Source: Plantibacter sp. Leaf314 (GTDB lineage: Bacteria; Actinomycetota; Actinomycetes; Actinomycetales; Microbacteriaceae). Taken from it: a DNA stretch of 64,000 nt. Made by a program: the position numbers and the translations under genes. Every line of letters begins with the position of its first letter. Positions within the stretch are counted from its first letter, which is position 1. Shown here one piece after another: positions 8,470-19,577 of this stretch. The stretch covers positions 454,230 through 518,229 of the forward strand of contig NZ_LMOB01000003.1 in NCBI RefSeq assembly GCF_001423185.1, in the 5' to 3' direction. The notes under the pieces were generated by a model. The model did no database searches, was not told where the DNA came from, and saw only the letters and a program-made list of their open reading frames with translations.

Positions 8470-9222
8470 TCAGGCGTCGGCGGACGGCGAGGGCCACTCG
8501 GCCACCACCGGCCGCACCGAGAGCTGCCGACCGACGGCGGAGAAGCCGAGCTTCCTCGCGACCGCGCGCGATCCGGGGTTCGTGTCGGCCGCCCGCCACT
8601 GGGGGAGCAGGCCGTGCTCGAGCGCGTGCTCGACGGCGGTCGAGGCGAGCCGGGTCGCGAGACCGGTGCCGCGAGCCTCCGGTGCCGTCAGTGCCGTGAC
8701 GTGTGCGACCCCGAGCGGCCAGGAGCGGTAGCCGGCGACAGCCAGTACGCGTCCGTGGTCGCGTACGGAGAACAGGGGAGAGGTGATCCCGAAGATCCCG
8801 CTCTCCGAGGCCTCATCGTCGCCCACCTTCGACAGCATCGACTCGATGGCGGGGTCGCTCGCCTTGCTCGCCACCACGTCGATCTCCTCGGCGGGCGTGA
8901 ACCGGCCGGGCAGCAGGTAGTCGAGGGTCGCCGGGCCGAGGACCTCGGCGATCTGCATCCGGGATCGCAGGAAGTCGACGGTGCCGACGTTCTTCGGCGA
9001 CTCGTCCTCGATCGCCAGTCGTTTCGCCGTGTCCTCGTCGGGCACGATCGCGAGGGCGCTGCCGGCGATCTCGACGACGCCGATCCAGCCGGGCGGGCAG
9101 GCCATCGACCCGGCGTTCACGACGACCGCGACGCGTCCCGGGGTGAACCGTGCGGTCGGCGAGGCGAGCCCCTGCCAGAGGCGCCGCACCGTCGCGAGCA
9201 CCCGAGCGTCGTCCTGTTGCAT
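8470..9222 (-). CDS. GNAT-family N-acetyltransferase
   Basis: 250 aa. The C-terminal half is a Gcn5-related acetyltransferase fold: VAHVTALTAPEARGTGLATRLAS (the R/Q-x-x-G-x-G/A acetyl-CoA loop, here RGTGLA) followed by AADTNPGSRAVARKLGFSAVGRQLSV. The N-terminal half (about 1-120) is a family-specific extension. The acyl acceptor is unknown. The ATG lies six bases after TAGGGT, the leaderless geometry. Convergent with recR and divergent from lysC. Confidence 0.85.
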   Translation of the reverse strand: MQQDDARVLATVRRLWQGLASPTARFTPGRVAVVVNAGSMACPPGWIGVVEIAGSALAIVPDEDTAKRLAIEDESPKNVGTVDFLRSRMQIAEVLGPATLDYLLPGRFTPAEEIDVVASKASDPAIESMLSKVGDDEASESGIFGITSPLFSVRDHGRVLAVAGYRSWPLGVAHVTALTAPEARGTGLATRLASTAVEHALEHGLLPQWRAADTNPGSRAVARKLGFSAVGRQLSVRPVVAEWPSPSADA

Positions 9223-9228
9223 GCGCCA

Positions 9229-9234
9229 ACCCTA
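9229..9234 (-). promoter_or_regulatory. Leaderless -10 of the GNAT gene
   Basis: On the minus strand TAGGGT is followed by six bases (TGGCGC) and then the ATG at 9222. No Shine-Dalgarno is present. Confidence 0.5.
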
Positions 9235-9381
9235 CCCAGCGGGTGCCACCGTCCGGGGCCGGTCACGGCGGTCGCGAACCGGGTGAGGGTGCCCTTCGTC
9301 ACATGAACGGCGCGGAATGCCCGGATGGGTAGGATGATCGCGGGGCCGCTCGTGCCCGCACCGACTTCCCCAGGAGATCCG

Positions 9382-10668
<1,287 letters not shown>

Positions 10669-10673
10669 CGCCG

Positions 10674-10695
10674 CCCTTCGACCAGCTCAGGGACC
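10674..10695 (-). repeat. Dispersed 22-bp repeat, inverted orientation
   Basis: On the minus strand it reads as the family sequence with CTGG for CCTG (GGTCCCTGAGCTGGTCGAAG plus GG). It lies just after the lysC stop and upstream of asd, and is one of only two copies in reverse orientation. Confidence 0.75.
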
Positions 10696-10709
10696 GGACG
10701 GTCGCCTGA

Positions 10710-11864
<1,155 letters not shown>

Positions 11865-11892
11865 CCGGCTCCCGGAACCCGACAGGGGAGAC

Positions 11893-12615
11893 ATGTCGCG
11901 CCCACGCCTGCGCCGACGCTGGTTCGTCGCCTTCATCGCCGCCGCCGTCGCGGTGGCCGCAGTCGTCACCGTGAGCGGTCTGCGTGCCGACGTGCAGCAG
12001 ACCACCGTCGCGCGTGCCGGGTCCGGCTCAGAGGTGGCGGTCGGTCCGCTGGTCGCGTTCTACGGAGACTCGTACACGAAGGGGTCCGCGGCGTCGGCAC
12101 CCGCCGCTCGCTGGTCCTCGCTCGTCGCCCAGGCCGAGGGGTGGACGGAGTACAACGCCGGGTACCCGGGGCTGGGGTTCGTCCGCAAGCGCGACCAGGT
12201 CGGCGACGTCGCGGCCGACGTCATCGCGCAGCACCCCGAGGTCCTCATCGTCGCGCTCGGCATCAACGACAACTTCGAGTGGACGGGCAACGAGGAGGCG
12301 ATCCGGGAGGCGATCCTGCCGGAGTTCCAGCGCCTGCGGGACGGCCTGCCCGGAACGCGGATCGTCGTCGTCGAGCCCTGGTGGTTCACGGCGGAGCGTC
12401 CCGACTCGCTGGAGCAGATCATCGGGTGGGTCCACGACGCCGCCGACACGATCGACGCCGACTACATCTCGGGTGCGTCGCACTGGCTCGACGAGGATCC
12501 CGCGGCCTGGATCTCCGCCGACGGTCTGCACCCGAGCGACGCCGGCTACGCGCACATCGCGCAGCGGATGCTCGAGGAGCTCGACGCCCTGTCGCCAGCA
12601 CTCCCCGGACGCTGA
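11893..12615 (+). CDS. Secreted or membrane-anchored SGNH/GDSL hydrolase
   Basis: 240 aa from the ATG at 11893 (GGGGAG upstream). A basic start and one hydrophobic helix (FVAFIAAAVAVAAVVTV) target it to the membrane or outside. Block I FYGDSYT has the nucleophile Ser60, block III is LGIND, and block V DGLHPSDAGY supplies the Asp/His. The family contains esterases, lipases and O-acetyl-sugar deacetylases; the substrate cannot be told. It begins 28 bases after asd and may be cotranscribed. Confidence 0.85.
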   Translation: MSRPRLRRRWFVAFIAAAVAVAAVVTVSGLRADVQQTTVARAGSGSEVAVGPLVAFYGDSYTKGSAASAPAARWSSLVAQAEGWTEYNAGYPGLGFVRKRDQVGDVAADVIAQHPEVLIVALGINDNFEWTGNEEAIREAILPEFQRLRDGLPGTRIVVVEPWWFTAERPDSLEQIIGWVHDAADTIDADYISGASHWLDEDPAAWISADGLHPSDAGYAHIAQRMLEELDALSPALPGR

Positions 12616-12739
12616 GGCTCCGGCCCGGCCGGTCTTCCGGGTGCTGCGCGCACCGAGCGCAACTGTCTCGACATCGAGCTATCCGATAAGTGGCGATCAC
12701 TGACCTCGCGCGGGTGGAGAGCTCGCGCCTCGCCGCGAC

Positions 12740-12752
12740 TAGACTGCTCTGG
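12740..12752 (+). promoter_or_regulatory. Leaderless -10 of mqo
   Basis: TAGACT (12740-12745) then six bases (GCTCTG) and the GTG start. No ribosome site is present. Confidence 0.6.
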
Positions 12753-14218
12753 TGACCGAAACCATCGACGTAGCCCTCATTGGTGGTGGCATCATGAGCG
12801 CCACGCTCGCCGCCCTCATCCACCAGGTGCAGCCTGATTGGAAGGTGGAGGTCTACGAGCGCCTGAGCGACGTCGCGCTCGAGAGCTCCAACCCGTGGAA
12901 CAACGCGGGAACGGGCCACGCGGCGCTGTGCGAGCTGAACTACATGCCGCAGGACGCCCACGGGAAGGTCGACCCGGCCAAGGCCATCGGCATCAACGAG
13001 CAGTTCCAGCTCAGCCGCCAGTTCTGGGCGCACCTCGTGGAAGAGGGGCTGCTGGGCGAGCCCGACACGTTCATCAACCCCACGCCGCACATGACCTTCG
13101 TCCGTGGCGAGAAGGACGTCGAGTACCTGCGGAAGCGGTACGAGGCGCTCAAGGACGAGCCCCTGTTCGCCGGCATCGAATTCTCCGAAGACCCCGCGGT
13201 CATCGCCGAGTGGGCACCGCTGCTCATCAACCGTCGTGCCGTCGGCGAGCGCATCGCCGCCACGCGGATCACGGCGGGCACCGACGTCGACTTCGGTTCG
13301 CTCACCCACAAGCTCTTCGATGCGGCACCGTCCGCCCACGTGCGGTTGAACCACGAGGTCCGCTCGCTCAAGCGCCTGAAAGACGGCACCTGGCGGATCC
13401 GGGGTCGGCAGACGCTCGGCCGCTCGCCGATGGAGATCAACGCCCGCTTCGTGTTCGTCGGAGCCGGCGGATGGGCGCTCAAGCTGCTGCAGAAGTCCGG
13501 CATCCCCGAGATCAAGGGCTACGGCGTCTTCCCGATCGGCGGCCAGTTCCTCCGCACCGACAACCCCGCGGTCGTGTCGAAGCACCAGGCCAAGGTCTAC
13601 AGCCAGGCCTCGGTCGGCGCCCCGCCCATGTCGGTCCCGCACCTCGACACCCGCGTGGTCGACGGTCAGGCGAGCCTCCTCTTCGGCCCGTACGCGACCT
13701 TCAGCCCGAAGTTCCTCAAGCGTGGTTCCATCCTCGACCTCGTCACCCAGGTCCGCCCGCACAACCTCTTCCCGATGCTGGCGGTCGCGAAGGACAACCC
13801 GAGCCTGATCACCTACCTCGTCGGGCAGCTCCTGCAGTCCCGCTCGCAGAAGATGGAGAGCCTGCGGGAGTTCCTGCCGACGGCGAAGGACGAGGACTGG
13901 TACCTCATCGAGGCCGGCCAGCGCGCTCAGGTCATGAAGAAGGACAAGGACAAGGGCGGCGTCCTGCAGTTCGGGACCGAGGTCATCACCGGCGCCGACG
14001 GCACGATCGCAGGCCTCCTCGGAGCGTCGCCCGGTGCCTCGACCGCCGTCCCGATCATGCTCGACGTGCTGCGCAAGTGCTTCCCCGACCGCATGACGGC
14101 GTGGGAGCCACGGCTGCGCGAGATGATCCCGACGTACGGCTCGACGCTGAACGACGTCCCCGCCAGGGCGGCCGAGGTGCTCGAAAGCACGGCTGAGGCG
14201 CTCGACATCTCGCTCTGA
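12752..14218 (+). CDS. mqo: Malate:quinone oxidoreductase
   Basis: Membrane-associated FAD enzyme (488 aa) oxidising L-malate to oxaloacetate and passing electrons to the quinone pool; a TCA-cycle step. FAD-binding N-terminus VALIGGGIMSATLAALI, then NPWNNAGTGHAALCELNYMP, a strong Mqo signature, and C-terminal LLGASPGASTAVPIMLDVL. Length is typical of the family. GTG start with no leader. Single-gene unit between the SGNH and tdk genes. Confidence 0.97.
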   Translation: MTETIDVALIGGGIMSATLAALIHQVQPDWKVEVYERLSDVALESSNPWNNAGTGHAALCELNYMPQDAHGKVDPAKAIGINEQFQLSRQFWAHLVEEGLLGEPDTFINPTPHMTFVRGEKDVEYLRKRYEALKDEPLFAGIEFSEDPAVIAEWAPLLINRRAVGERIAATRITAGTDVDFGSLTHKLFDAAPSAHVRLNHEVRSLKRLKDGTWRIRGRQTLGRSPMEINARFVFVGAGGWALKLLQKSGIPEIKGYGVFPIGGQFLRTDNPAVVSKHQAKVYSQASVGAPPMSVPHLDTRVVDGQASLLFGPYATFSPKFLKRGSILDLVTQVRPHNLFPMLAVAKDNPSLITYLVGQLLQSRSQKMESLREFLPTAKDEDWYLIEAGQRAQVMKKDKDKGGVLQFGTEVITGADGTIAGLLGASPGASTAVPIMLDVLRKCFPDRMTAWEPRLREMIPTYGSTLNDVPARAAEVLESTAEALDISL

Positions 14219-14299
14219 CGCGGTCTCGACCGCTCCGGGCCAGGTGAACGGCTGTCGACGGCCGTCGCCGTCGATGCAACAGGTGCCGTCTCCGAACCC

Positions 14300-14312
14300 T
14301 AAGCTTGCCTGG
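14300..14312 (+). promoter_or_regulatory. Leaderless -10 of tdk
   Basis: TAAGCT (14300-14305), six bases (TGCCTG), then the GTG at 14312. This is the same spacing as at dnaX and mqo. Confidence 0.6.
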
Positions 14313-14962
14313 TGGCGAAACTCTACTTCCGTTACGGGGCGATGAACTCCGGCAAGAGCACCGCCCTGCTCCAGGCTGCCTTCAACTACGAGGAACGCGG
14401 TCACCGCGTCCTCCTCGCCAAGCCGTCGCTCGACACCAAGGGCGACGCCGCCATCGTGAGTCGCCTGGGCGTCACGCGAGACGCCGACTTCCTGCTCGGT
14501 CCGGACGACGACGCGGTCCAGGTGTTCGCCGAGCACCGCCGACGGGTCGTCGCGGAGACCGGCGCGGACGTCAGCTGCCTCCTCGTCGACGAGGCGCAGT
14601 TCCTGCACGCCGGGCAGGTCGACGGCCTCCTGCGGATCGCCCTTCTGGAAGGCATCCCCGTCCTCGCCTACGGCATCCGCACCGACTTCCAGACCGTCGC
14701 CTTCCCCGGGAGCCGCCGCCTCCTCGAGGTGTCGCACAGCCTCGAGGAACTGAAGACGATCTGCCGCTGCGGACGCAAGGCGATCTTCAACGGGCGCCGC
14801 TTCGGCGACACCTTCGTCTTCGACGGCGACCAGGTCGCCATCGACGGCACCACGGTCACCTACGAATCGCTCTGCGGCGTCTGCTACCTGCAGGAGTCCG
14901 GCGGCCGACTCTCCTCCACCTCTCCCACCGTCCGACCCATCAGCGAAGGATCACACGCATGA
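14312..14962 (+). CDS. tdk: Thymidine kinase
   Basis: Salvage enzyme phosphorylating thymidine (216 aa). P-loop GAMNSGKST (residues 9-17), catalytic Glu94 in LVDEAQFLH, AYGIRTDFQ, and a zinc-finger-type CRCGRKAIF with a second Cys pair CGVCY near the C-terminus. Type II (TK1-like) kinase by these motifs. GTG start, leaderless. The stop overlaps the next ATG (ATGA). Confidence 0.95.
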   Translation: MAKLYFRYGAMNSGKSTALLQAAFNYEERGHRVLLAKPSLDTKGDAAIVSRLGVTRDADFLLGPDDDAVQVFAEHRRRVVAETGADVSCLLVDEAQFLHAGQVDGLLRIALLEGIPVLAYGIRTDFQTVAFPGSRRLLEVSHSLEELKTICRCGRKAIFNGRRFGDTFVFDGDQVAIDGTTVTYESLCGVCYLQESGGRLSSTSPTVRPISEGSHA

Positions 14963-16269
14963 AGCTCTCCGTCATCGGCTGCGGCTACCTGGGCGCCGTG
15001 CACGCGGCCGCCATGGCATCGATCGGTCACGAGGTCGTCGGCATCGACGTCGACCCCGCGAAGATCGAGGCGCTCGCTGCCGGTCGTTCGCCGATCTTCG
15101 AACCGGGACTGCCCGAGCTCCTCCTCGCCGGTGTCGAGTCCGGTCGCCTGCGGTTCAGCACCGACATGGCCGACGCGGCCGGGGCGACCATGCACTTCGT
15201 GGCGGTCGGTACCCCGCAGAAGGCCGGTTCCAACGCGGCCGATCTGCGCTACGTGGACGCCGCGGTGACGGCGCTCCTCCCGCACCTGTCGGCCGGTGAC
15301 GTCGTCGTCGGCAAGTCGACCGTGCCCGTCGGCACCGCAGCGCGCCTCGCGGAGCTCGTCGCCCCCACGGGTGCCGTGCTCGCCTGGAACCCCGAGTTCC
15401 TCCGCGAGGGCTTCGCCGTCCAGGACACCATCGCCCCCGACCGGCTCGTGTACGGTCTGCCGCCGGCTCCCGAGGACGCCGCTGTCGCCCGTGCCGCCTT
15501 CGACGAGGTGTACGCGCAGGCGCTCGCCACCGGGACGCCGCTCGTCGCCACCGGCTACTCGACCGCCGAGCTCGTCAAGGTCGCCGCCAACGCCTTCCTC
15601 GCCACCAAGATCTCGTTCATCAACGCCATGGCGGAGATCGCCGAGGTCACGGACGCGGACGTCACGGAGCTCGCCGACGCGATCGGGTACGACGCGCGGA
15701 TCGGCCGTCGCTTCCTGAACGCCGGCGTCGGCTTCGGCGGCGGCTGCCTGCCGAAGGACATCCGCGCGTTCACGGCGCGAGCGGAGGAGCTCGGTCGCGG
15801 CGAGTCGGTCGCGTTCCTGAAGGAGGTCGACGCCATCAACCTCCGTCGCCGTCAGCGGGTCGTCGACCTCGTCGTCGAGGAGCTCGGTGGGAGCGCCTAC
15901 CAGAAGCGTGTCGCGGTGCTCGGACTCGCCTTCAAGCCCGACAGCGACGACGTCCGTGACTCGCCGGCCCTCGACGTGGCCGTCGGGCTCAACGGTCTCG
16001 GTGCGAAGGTCCTCGCGTTCGACCCGGAGGCCGTGCCCAACGCGCGTCGTCTCCACCCGCAGCTCATGTTCGCGGAGTCCGCTGAAGAGGCGGTGACCGA
16101 CGCCGACATCGTCGTGGTCGTGACCGAGTGGAAGGCGTTCCGCGCCCTCGACCCGGAGGCGGTGGCGGCGCTGACCGCCGGCAAGATCGTCGTGGACGGC
16201 CGCAACTGCCTCGACGTCGACGCGTGGCGTGGTGCCGGGTGGCGCTACGTCGGCCTCGGTCGCCCCTGA
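14959..16269 (+). CDS. ugd: UDP-glucose 6-dehydrogenase
   Basis: Two-step NAD-dependent oxidation of UDP-glucose to UDP-glucuronate, a precursor of envelope polysaccharides. 436 aa from the ATG overlapping the tdk stop (GAAGGA upstream). Rossmann motif VIGCGYLGAVHA, catalytic Cys263 in GFGGGCLPKD, and C-terminal domain FKPDSDDVRDSPA. A related UDP-sugar dehydrogenase (UDP-ManNAc/GlcNAc type) is possible, but the spacing and motifs favour UDP-glucose. The 3' end overlaps the convergent VanZ gene by 25 bases. Confidence 0.92.
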   Translation: MKLSVIGCGYLGAVHAAAMASIGHEVVGIDVDPAKIEALAAGRSPIFEPGLPELLLAGVESGRLRFSTDMADAAGATMHFVAVGTPQKAGSNAADLRYVDAAVTALLPHLSAGDVVVGKSTVPVGTAARLAELVAPTGAVLAWNPEFLREGFAVQDTIAPDRLVYGLPPAPEDAAVARAAFDEVYAQALATGTPLVATGYSTAELVKVAANAFLATKISFINAMAEIAEVTDADVTELADAIGYDARIGRRFLNAGVGFGGGCLPKDIRAFTARAEELGRGESVAFLKEVDAINLRRRQRVVDLVVEELGGSAYQKRVAVLGLAFKPDSDDVRDSPALDVAVGLNGLGAKVLAFDPEAVPNARRLHPQLMFAESAEEAVTDADIVVVVTEWKAFRALDPEAVAALTAGKIVVDGRNCLDVDAWRGAGWRYVGLGRP

Positions 16270-16682
16270 GCGCTGACGAGGAGTCGGACGACGAGCACGA
16301 TCGTCGCGCCGAGCAGCCCTCCGGCGGCGTTCGCGTAGACGTCGGCGATGGTCGCGACCCGAGCGGGGAGCAGCGTCTGGCCGAGCTCGATGGCGACGGA
16401 GAACGTCGTCGTCGTCAACGGAGCGATCCACCACAGCTTCAGGGGGAGCTCCAACGCGAGGAGTGCGCCGAGCGGGATGAACAGGACGACGTTCGCGGCG
16501 GACTCGACGAAGCGGTAGTCGAACCAGGACGGCGCTCCGGCGGCCTGGAGTCGATCGATCAGCGCCAGCAGGGTGTCCCGCCCACCGGCGTCGACGGGCG
16601 TCGGCCAGAACGCGATCCCGAGCATGACGCACAGGCAGACCAGCAGCAGGACCCCGATGATGATTCGAGGTGTGCGGGTCAT
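16245..16682 (-). CDS. VanZ family membrane protein
   Basis: 145 aa from the ATG at 16682 (AGGAG 13 bases upstream); upstream in-frame ATGs at 16745 and 16787 are possible but lack better sites. Four hydrophobic segments: IIIGVLLLVCLCVMLGIAFWP, VVLFIPLGALLAL, a helix with FSVAIELGQTL, and ADVYANAAGGLLGATIVLVV. N-V-x-F-x-P-x-G and E-x-x-Q...R...D-x-x-x-N-x-x-G are VanZ hallmarks. VanZ confers low-level teicoplanin resistance in enterococci; the role in actinobacteria is not known. Confidence 0.88.
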   Translation of the reverse strand: MTRTPRIIIGVLLLVCLCVMLGIAFWPTPVDAGGRDTLLALIDRLQAAGAPSWFDYRFVESAANVVLFIPLGALLALELPLKLWWIAPLTTTTFSVAIELGQTLLPARVATIADVYANAAGGLLGATIVLVVRLLVSAQGRPRPT

Positions 16683-16765
16683 CTGCGGTGCGGCTCCTGA
16701 TCGGTCGTCGGGTCGTGCCGTCGGCACCTCGCAATCGTAGGCCATGGGGTGCCCGAGACCCGGGC

Positions 16766-16820
16766 GACGGGCGGCTGCTTGCCCCAAAACGGGGGCGTGC
16801 AGCGCCCCGTTCCGCCCGTC
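16766..16820. other. Structured divergent promoter region (inverted repeats)
   Basis: GACGGGCGG (16766-16774) is mirrored by CCGCCCGTC (16812-16820), with an inner stem CGGGGGCG/CGCCCCG around TGCAG. It lies between the divergent VanZ and DUF4012 genes, just upstream of TAGGCT (16831-16836), a candidate -10 for the latter. This could be an operator for a shared regulator. Confidence 0.4.
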
Positions 16821-16861
16821 AGCTGGCGGCTAGGCTGTGCCTACCCGAACAAGGAGCACTC

Positions 16862-18661
16862 TTGGCTGACCCACGCCCGGCGACGGCCGGCATCCCCACG
16901 AGTGGTCGCCGACGGTCCCGCCGCTGGTGGATCGCACTGGCCGTCCTCCTCGTCGTCCTCGCCCTCGGAGCGTGGCTGGGTGTCCGGGCCTCCCTCGCGA
17001 AGTCCGCCCTCGAGGCCGCCCAGGCGGATGCCAAGACCCTCCAGACCGCCGTCCTCGACGGTGATGCGAGCGGCACCGACGCCACCCGACAGTCGTTGTC
17101 GGCGCACACCGGCGAGGCCGTCTCCCTGACGAGCGATCCGGTGTGGCGCGCCGCCGAGGTCCTCCCGTTCCTCGGCGTGAACTTCTCCGCGGTCCGCGAG
17201 GCCGCAGCCGCGACGGACGACGTGGCGGACGACGTGATCCCGTCGGTCGTCGAGATCGCCGGTCGGGTCAACCTCTCCTCGCTCCTCCCCGGCGACGGGT
17301 CGATCGCCACCGAGCCGTTGCGTGACGTCGCGCCGAGGGTGGCCGAAGCCGCGGCCGCCGCCGACGCCATTGCGGGTCGCGTCGACACGATCAGCACGGA
17401 CGGTGCCCTCCCGGTCGTCGCGGACGCCGTCGAGAAGCTCACCCGGACCCTCGACGGGGCGAGCACGATGCTCGACACGGCCGCGCGCGCCACGGCCCTC
17501 CTCCCCGACATGGCAGGCGGGGCGGGGCCGCGGAACATCATGGTGATGATCCAGAACAACGCGGAGGTGCGCTCGAGCGGCGGCATCGCCGGCGCCGTGG
17601 CGCTGATCCACGCGGAGAACGGCGTCATCTCCTTCGCCGGGACCCGCGGCAGTGACGACTTCTCCAAGTTCCCGACCCCGGTCCTGCCGCTCACCCCCTT
17701 CGAGCAGAACGTCTACACCGACAACCTCGGCACCTACATCCAGGACACCAACCTCACCGTCGACTTCAGCCGGACGGGCGAACTCGCCGCCGCCATGGGC
17801 ACCCGGGTGTTCGGCGTGCCCATCGACACCGTGGTCGCCATCGACCCCTACGTCCTCGCCCACCTGCTGCAGGCGACCGGCCCGGTCGCCCTGCCGGACG
17901 GCTCCGAACTCACCGCCGACAACGCCCCGAAGACCCTCCTGAGCGACGTCTACGCGCGGTTCCCGGACCGGCTCGTCCAGGACGCCTTCTTCGCCGCCGT
18001 CTCGGGTTCGGTCTTCGAGACCATGATCTCCCGGTCACCGGACCCCGCCGCGCTCGTCGAGGCGCTGTCGGCATCCGCTGCGGAGAACCGGCTCCACCTC
18101 TGGAGTGCCGTGCCCGCCGAGCAGACGCTCATCGCCCAGACGACGCTCGCCGGGATCCCGCCCGCGACCGACGACGACGCCGTGTACACCGGGGTGTACC
18201 TCGAGGACCTCACCCGGGCGAAGATGGACTACTACCTGGAGACGAAGGTCGACCTCCGCGACGCCCGCTGCACGAGCCAGGGCGCCGAGTACGTCGTCGC
18301 CGTCACCCTCACGTCCACTGCCCCGGCGGACGCCGCGACGTCCCTCCCCGACTACGTGACCGCGGGCGGACGCTTCGGCACCCCTCCCGGCGACATCGCG
18401 ACGCGCGTCGTGATCCACGGACCACTCGGCGCGGCCCTCCTCGGAGCGAGCGACGGAACCGACCTCGCGGTGAAGGCGGTGACCGACCCGAACGGTCGCC
18501 TCTACGCGCAGACCGACGTGACCCTCACTCCGGGGGCATCCACCGAACTCGTCTTCACGGTGGTCGCTCCGAAGGCCTCCGACGTACCCCCAAACCTGGT
18601 CACAACCCCCGGAATCACGGGCAAAACGACGATTTCGACCTTCCCTCGCTGTGGCTCCTGA
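16862..18661 (+). CDS. DUF4012 domain-containing membrane protein
   Basis: 599 aa from TTG at 16862, chosen because AAGGAG lies 7 bases upstream and the coding region downstream begins with a basic tail plus one membrane helix (WWIALAVLLVVLALGAWLGV). The large remainder is extracellular. The DUF4012 core shows MVMIQNNAEVRSSGGIAGAVALI and LQATGPVALPDGSELTADNA. Function unknown; homologues are common next to polysaccharide and envelope genes in actinobacteria. Two surface-protein genes follow, and an element shared upstream of both lies partly inside the 3' end of this gene. Confidence 0.85.
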   Translation: MADPRPATAGIPTSGRRRSRRWWIALAVLLVVLALGAWLGVRASLAKSALEAAQADAKTLQTAVLDGDASGTDATRQSLSAHTGEAVSLTSDPVWRAAEVLPFLGVNFSAVREAAAATDDVADDVIPSVVEIAGRVNLSSLLPGDGSIATEPLRDVAPRVAEAAAAADAIAGRVDTISTDGALPVVADAVEKLTRTLDGASTMLDTAARATALLPDMAGGAGPRNIMVMIQNNAEVRSSGGIAGAVALIHAENGVISFAGTRGSDDFSKFPTPVLPLTPFEQNVYTDNLGTYIQDTNLTVDFSRTGELAAAMGTRVFGVPIDTVVAIDPYVLAHLLQATGPVALPDGSELTADNAPKTLLSDVYARFPDRLVQDAFFAAVSGSVFETMISRSPDPAALVEALSASAAENRLHLWSAVPAEQTLIAQTTLAGIPPATDDDAVYTGVYLEDLTRAKMDYYLETKVDLRDARCTSQGAEYVVAVTLTSTAPADAATSLPDYVTAGGRFGTPPGDIATRVVIHGPLGAALLGASDGTDLAVKAVTDPNGRLYAQTDVTLTPGASTELVFTVVAPKASDVPPNLVTTPGITGKTTISTFPRCGS

Positions 18662-18669
18662 CATAGCAT
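18584..18669 (+). promoter_or_regulatory. Upstream region of first LAxTG-like gene (copy A)
   Basis: A block GTACCCCCAAA-CC-TGGTCACA with following CGGAAT..CGG begins at 18584 inside the DUF4012 coding end, and TAGCAT (18664-18669) with TGACA context is a candidate -10. A closely similar block plus the same TAGCATGA hexamer occurs before the paralogous gene (19395-19469), so the regulatory region was duplicated with the gene and retained. Confidence 0.55.
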
Positions 18670-18783
18670 GACAACACCTCAGGAAGCCACGCACCCGAAT
18701 TCGTGACCCTGGGGAACCTCGCGCGGACGCCCACCCGAAATCGGCGGACGCAGGGGTACTCGACGTTCCTTGGGGATACACAC

Positions 18784-19332
18784 ATGAAGCGCACCCTTGC
18801 CCTAGCATCGCTCTGCCTGCTCGCCGTCTTCGCGGTCCCGACCGCGGCGAACGCAGCCACCGACTCGTCCACGTACGGCCCTGCCGGCTGTGCCACCCTC
18901 ACCCCGGTCTCGGTGACCCAGGGGGAGTCCACCGTGTTCCGTTGCGACGGCACCTTCGACCCCGGCACCCCCGTGACGGTCACGGTCGATGGCCCCGGCT
19001 GCAGCGTGCCCGCCCCCGCCAAGCCGAACACCGCCGGCACGACCGAGCAGGCCGCCGGCCAGAGCGCCGTCCCCACCTCCGGGACGTTCAGCGCCGACAC
19101 CGCTCGCGCGTTCGCCGTGACGATCTCGACCGACGCGACGAAGTCGGGCACCTGCATGGTGACCGCGACCCAGGGTGCGACCACCGAGAGCGCCTCCTTC
19201 CAGGTCTCCGAGCGCGAGTTCGCCTCGACCGGCTTCGACGGTGGAGCCCTGCCGTGGATCGGTGGCGGCCTGCTCGTCGTCGGCGCCGGCGTCGTCTCCG
19301 CGCTCGCCGTCCGTCGCCGCAAGACCGCCTGA
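18784..19332 (+). CDS. Secreted surface protein with LPxTG-like C-terminus
   Basis: 182 aa from the ATG at 18784 (GGGGA upstream). Signal peptide MKRTLALASLCLLAVFAVPTAANA (cleavage near residue 24), a small beta-rich domain with Cys pairs (GPAGCATLTP...FRCDGTF), and a C-terminal sorting module: FASTG, hydrophobic helix (IGGGLLVVGAGVVSALAV) and RRRK tail. FASTG deviates from the LAxTG motif recognised by actinobacterial class E sortases by Phe for Leu, so covalent anchoring is likely but not certain. Paralogous to the next gene. No enzymatic domain seen. Confidence 0.82.
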   Translation: MKRTLALASLCLLAVFAVPTAANAATDSSTYGPAGCATLTPVSVTQGESTVFRCDGTFDPGTPVTVTVDGPGCSVPAPAKPNTAGTTEQAAGQSAVPTSGTFSADTARAFAVTISTDATKSGTCMVTATQGATTESASFQVSEREFASTGFDGGALPWIGGGLLVVGAGVVSALAVRRRKTA

Positions 19333-19394
19333 TCGGGTCATCCGGTCCCGGGTCCGCGAGCATGTCTCGCGGGCCCGGGGCGGCCGGGGTGCCC

Positions 19395-19469
19395 GTACCC
19401 CCAAAGGTGGTCACATCCGCGGAATTCCGCGGTTTTCAGCGGTCCCGTCGGCGGCCGCTGCCCTAGCAT
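19395..19469 (+). promoter_or_regulatory. Upstream region of second LAxTG gene (copy B)
   Basis: GTACCCCCAAA-GG-TGGTCACA and CGGAATTCCG start at 19395; TAGCAT lies at 19464-19469. It matches copy A at 18584-18669 at most positions of the block, although the distance between block and hexamer is 69 rather than 80 bases. Confidence 0.55.
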
Positions 19470-19577
19470 GATCACGGCCATGGAGGCCACGAGTGACCAG
19501 TGCTCGGCTCCAGGCCCACTGTCCGCATGACGCGTCATCGCACCGCATGCGCCATCCGCACACCTAGGGGCCCGCAC

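Noticed and set aside
9223..9381. Possible lysine riboswitch in front of lysC
   Set aside because: The gap is short, has no multi-helix pattern and contains a normal TAGGAT promoter hexamer and ribosome site.
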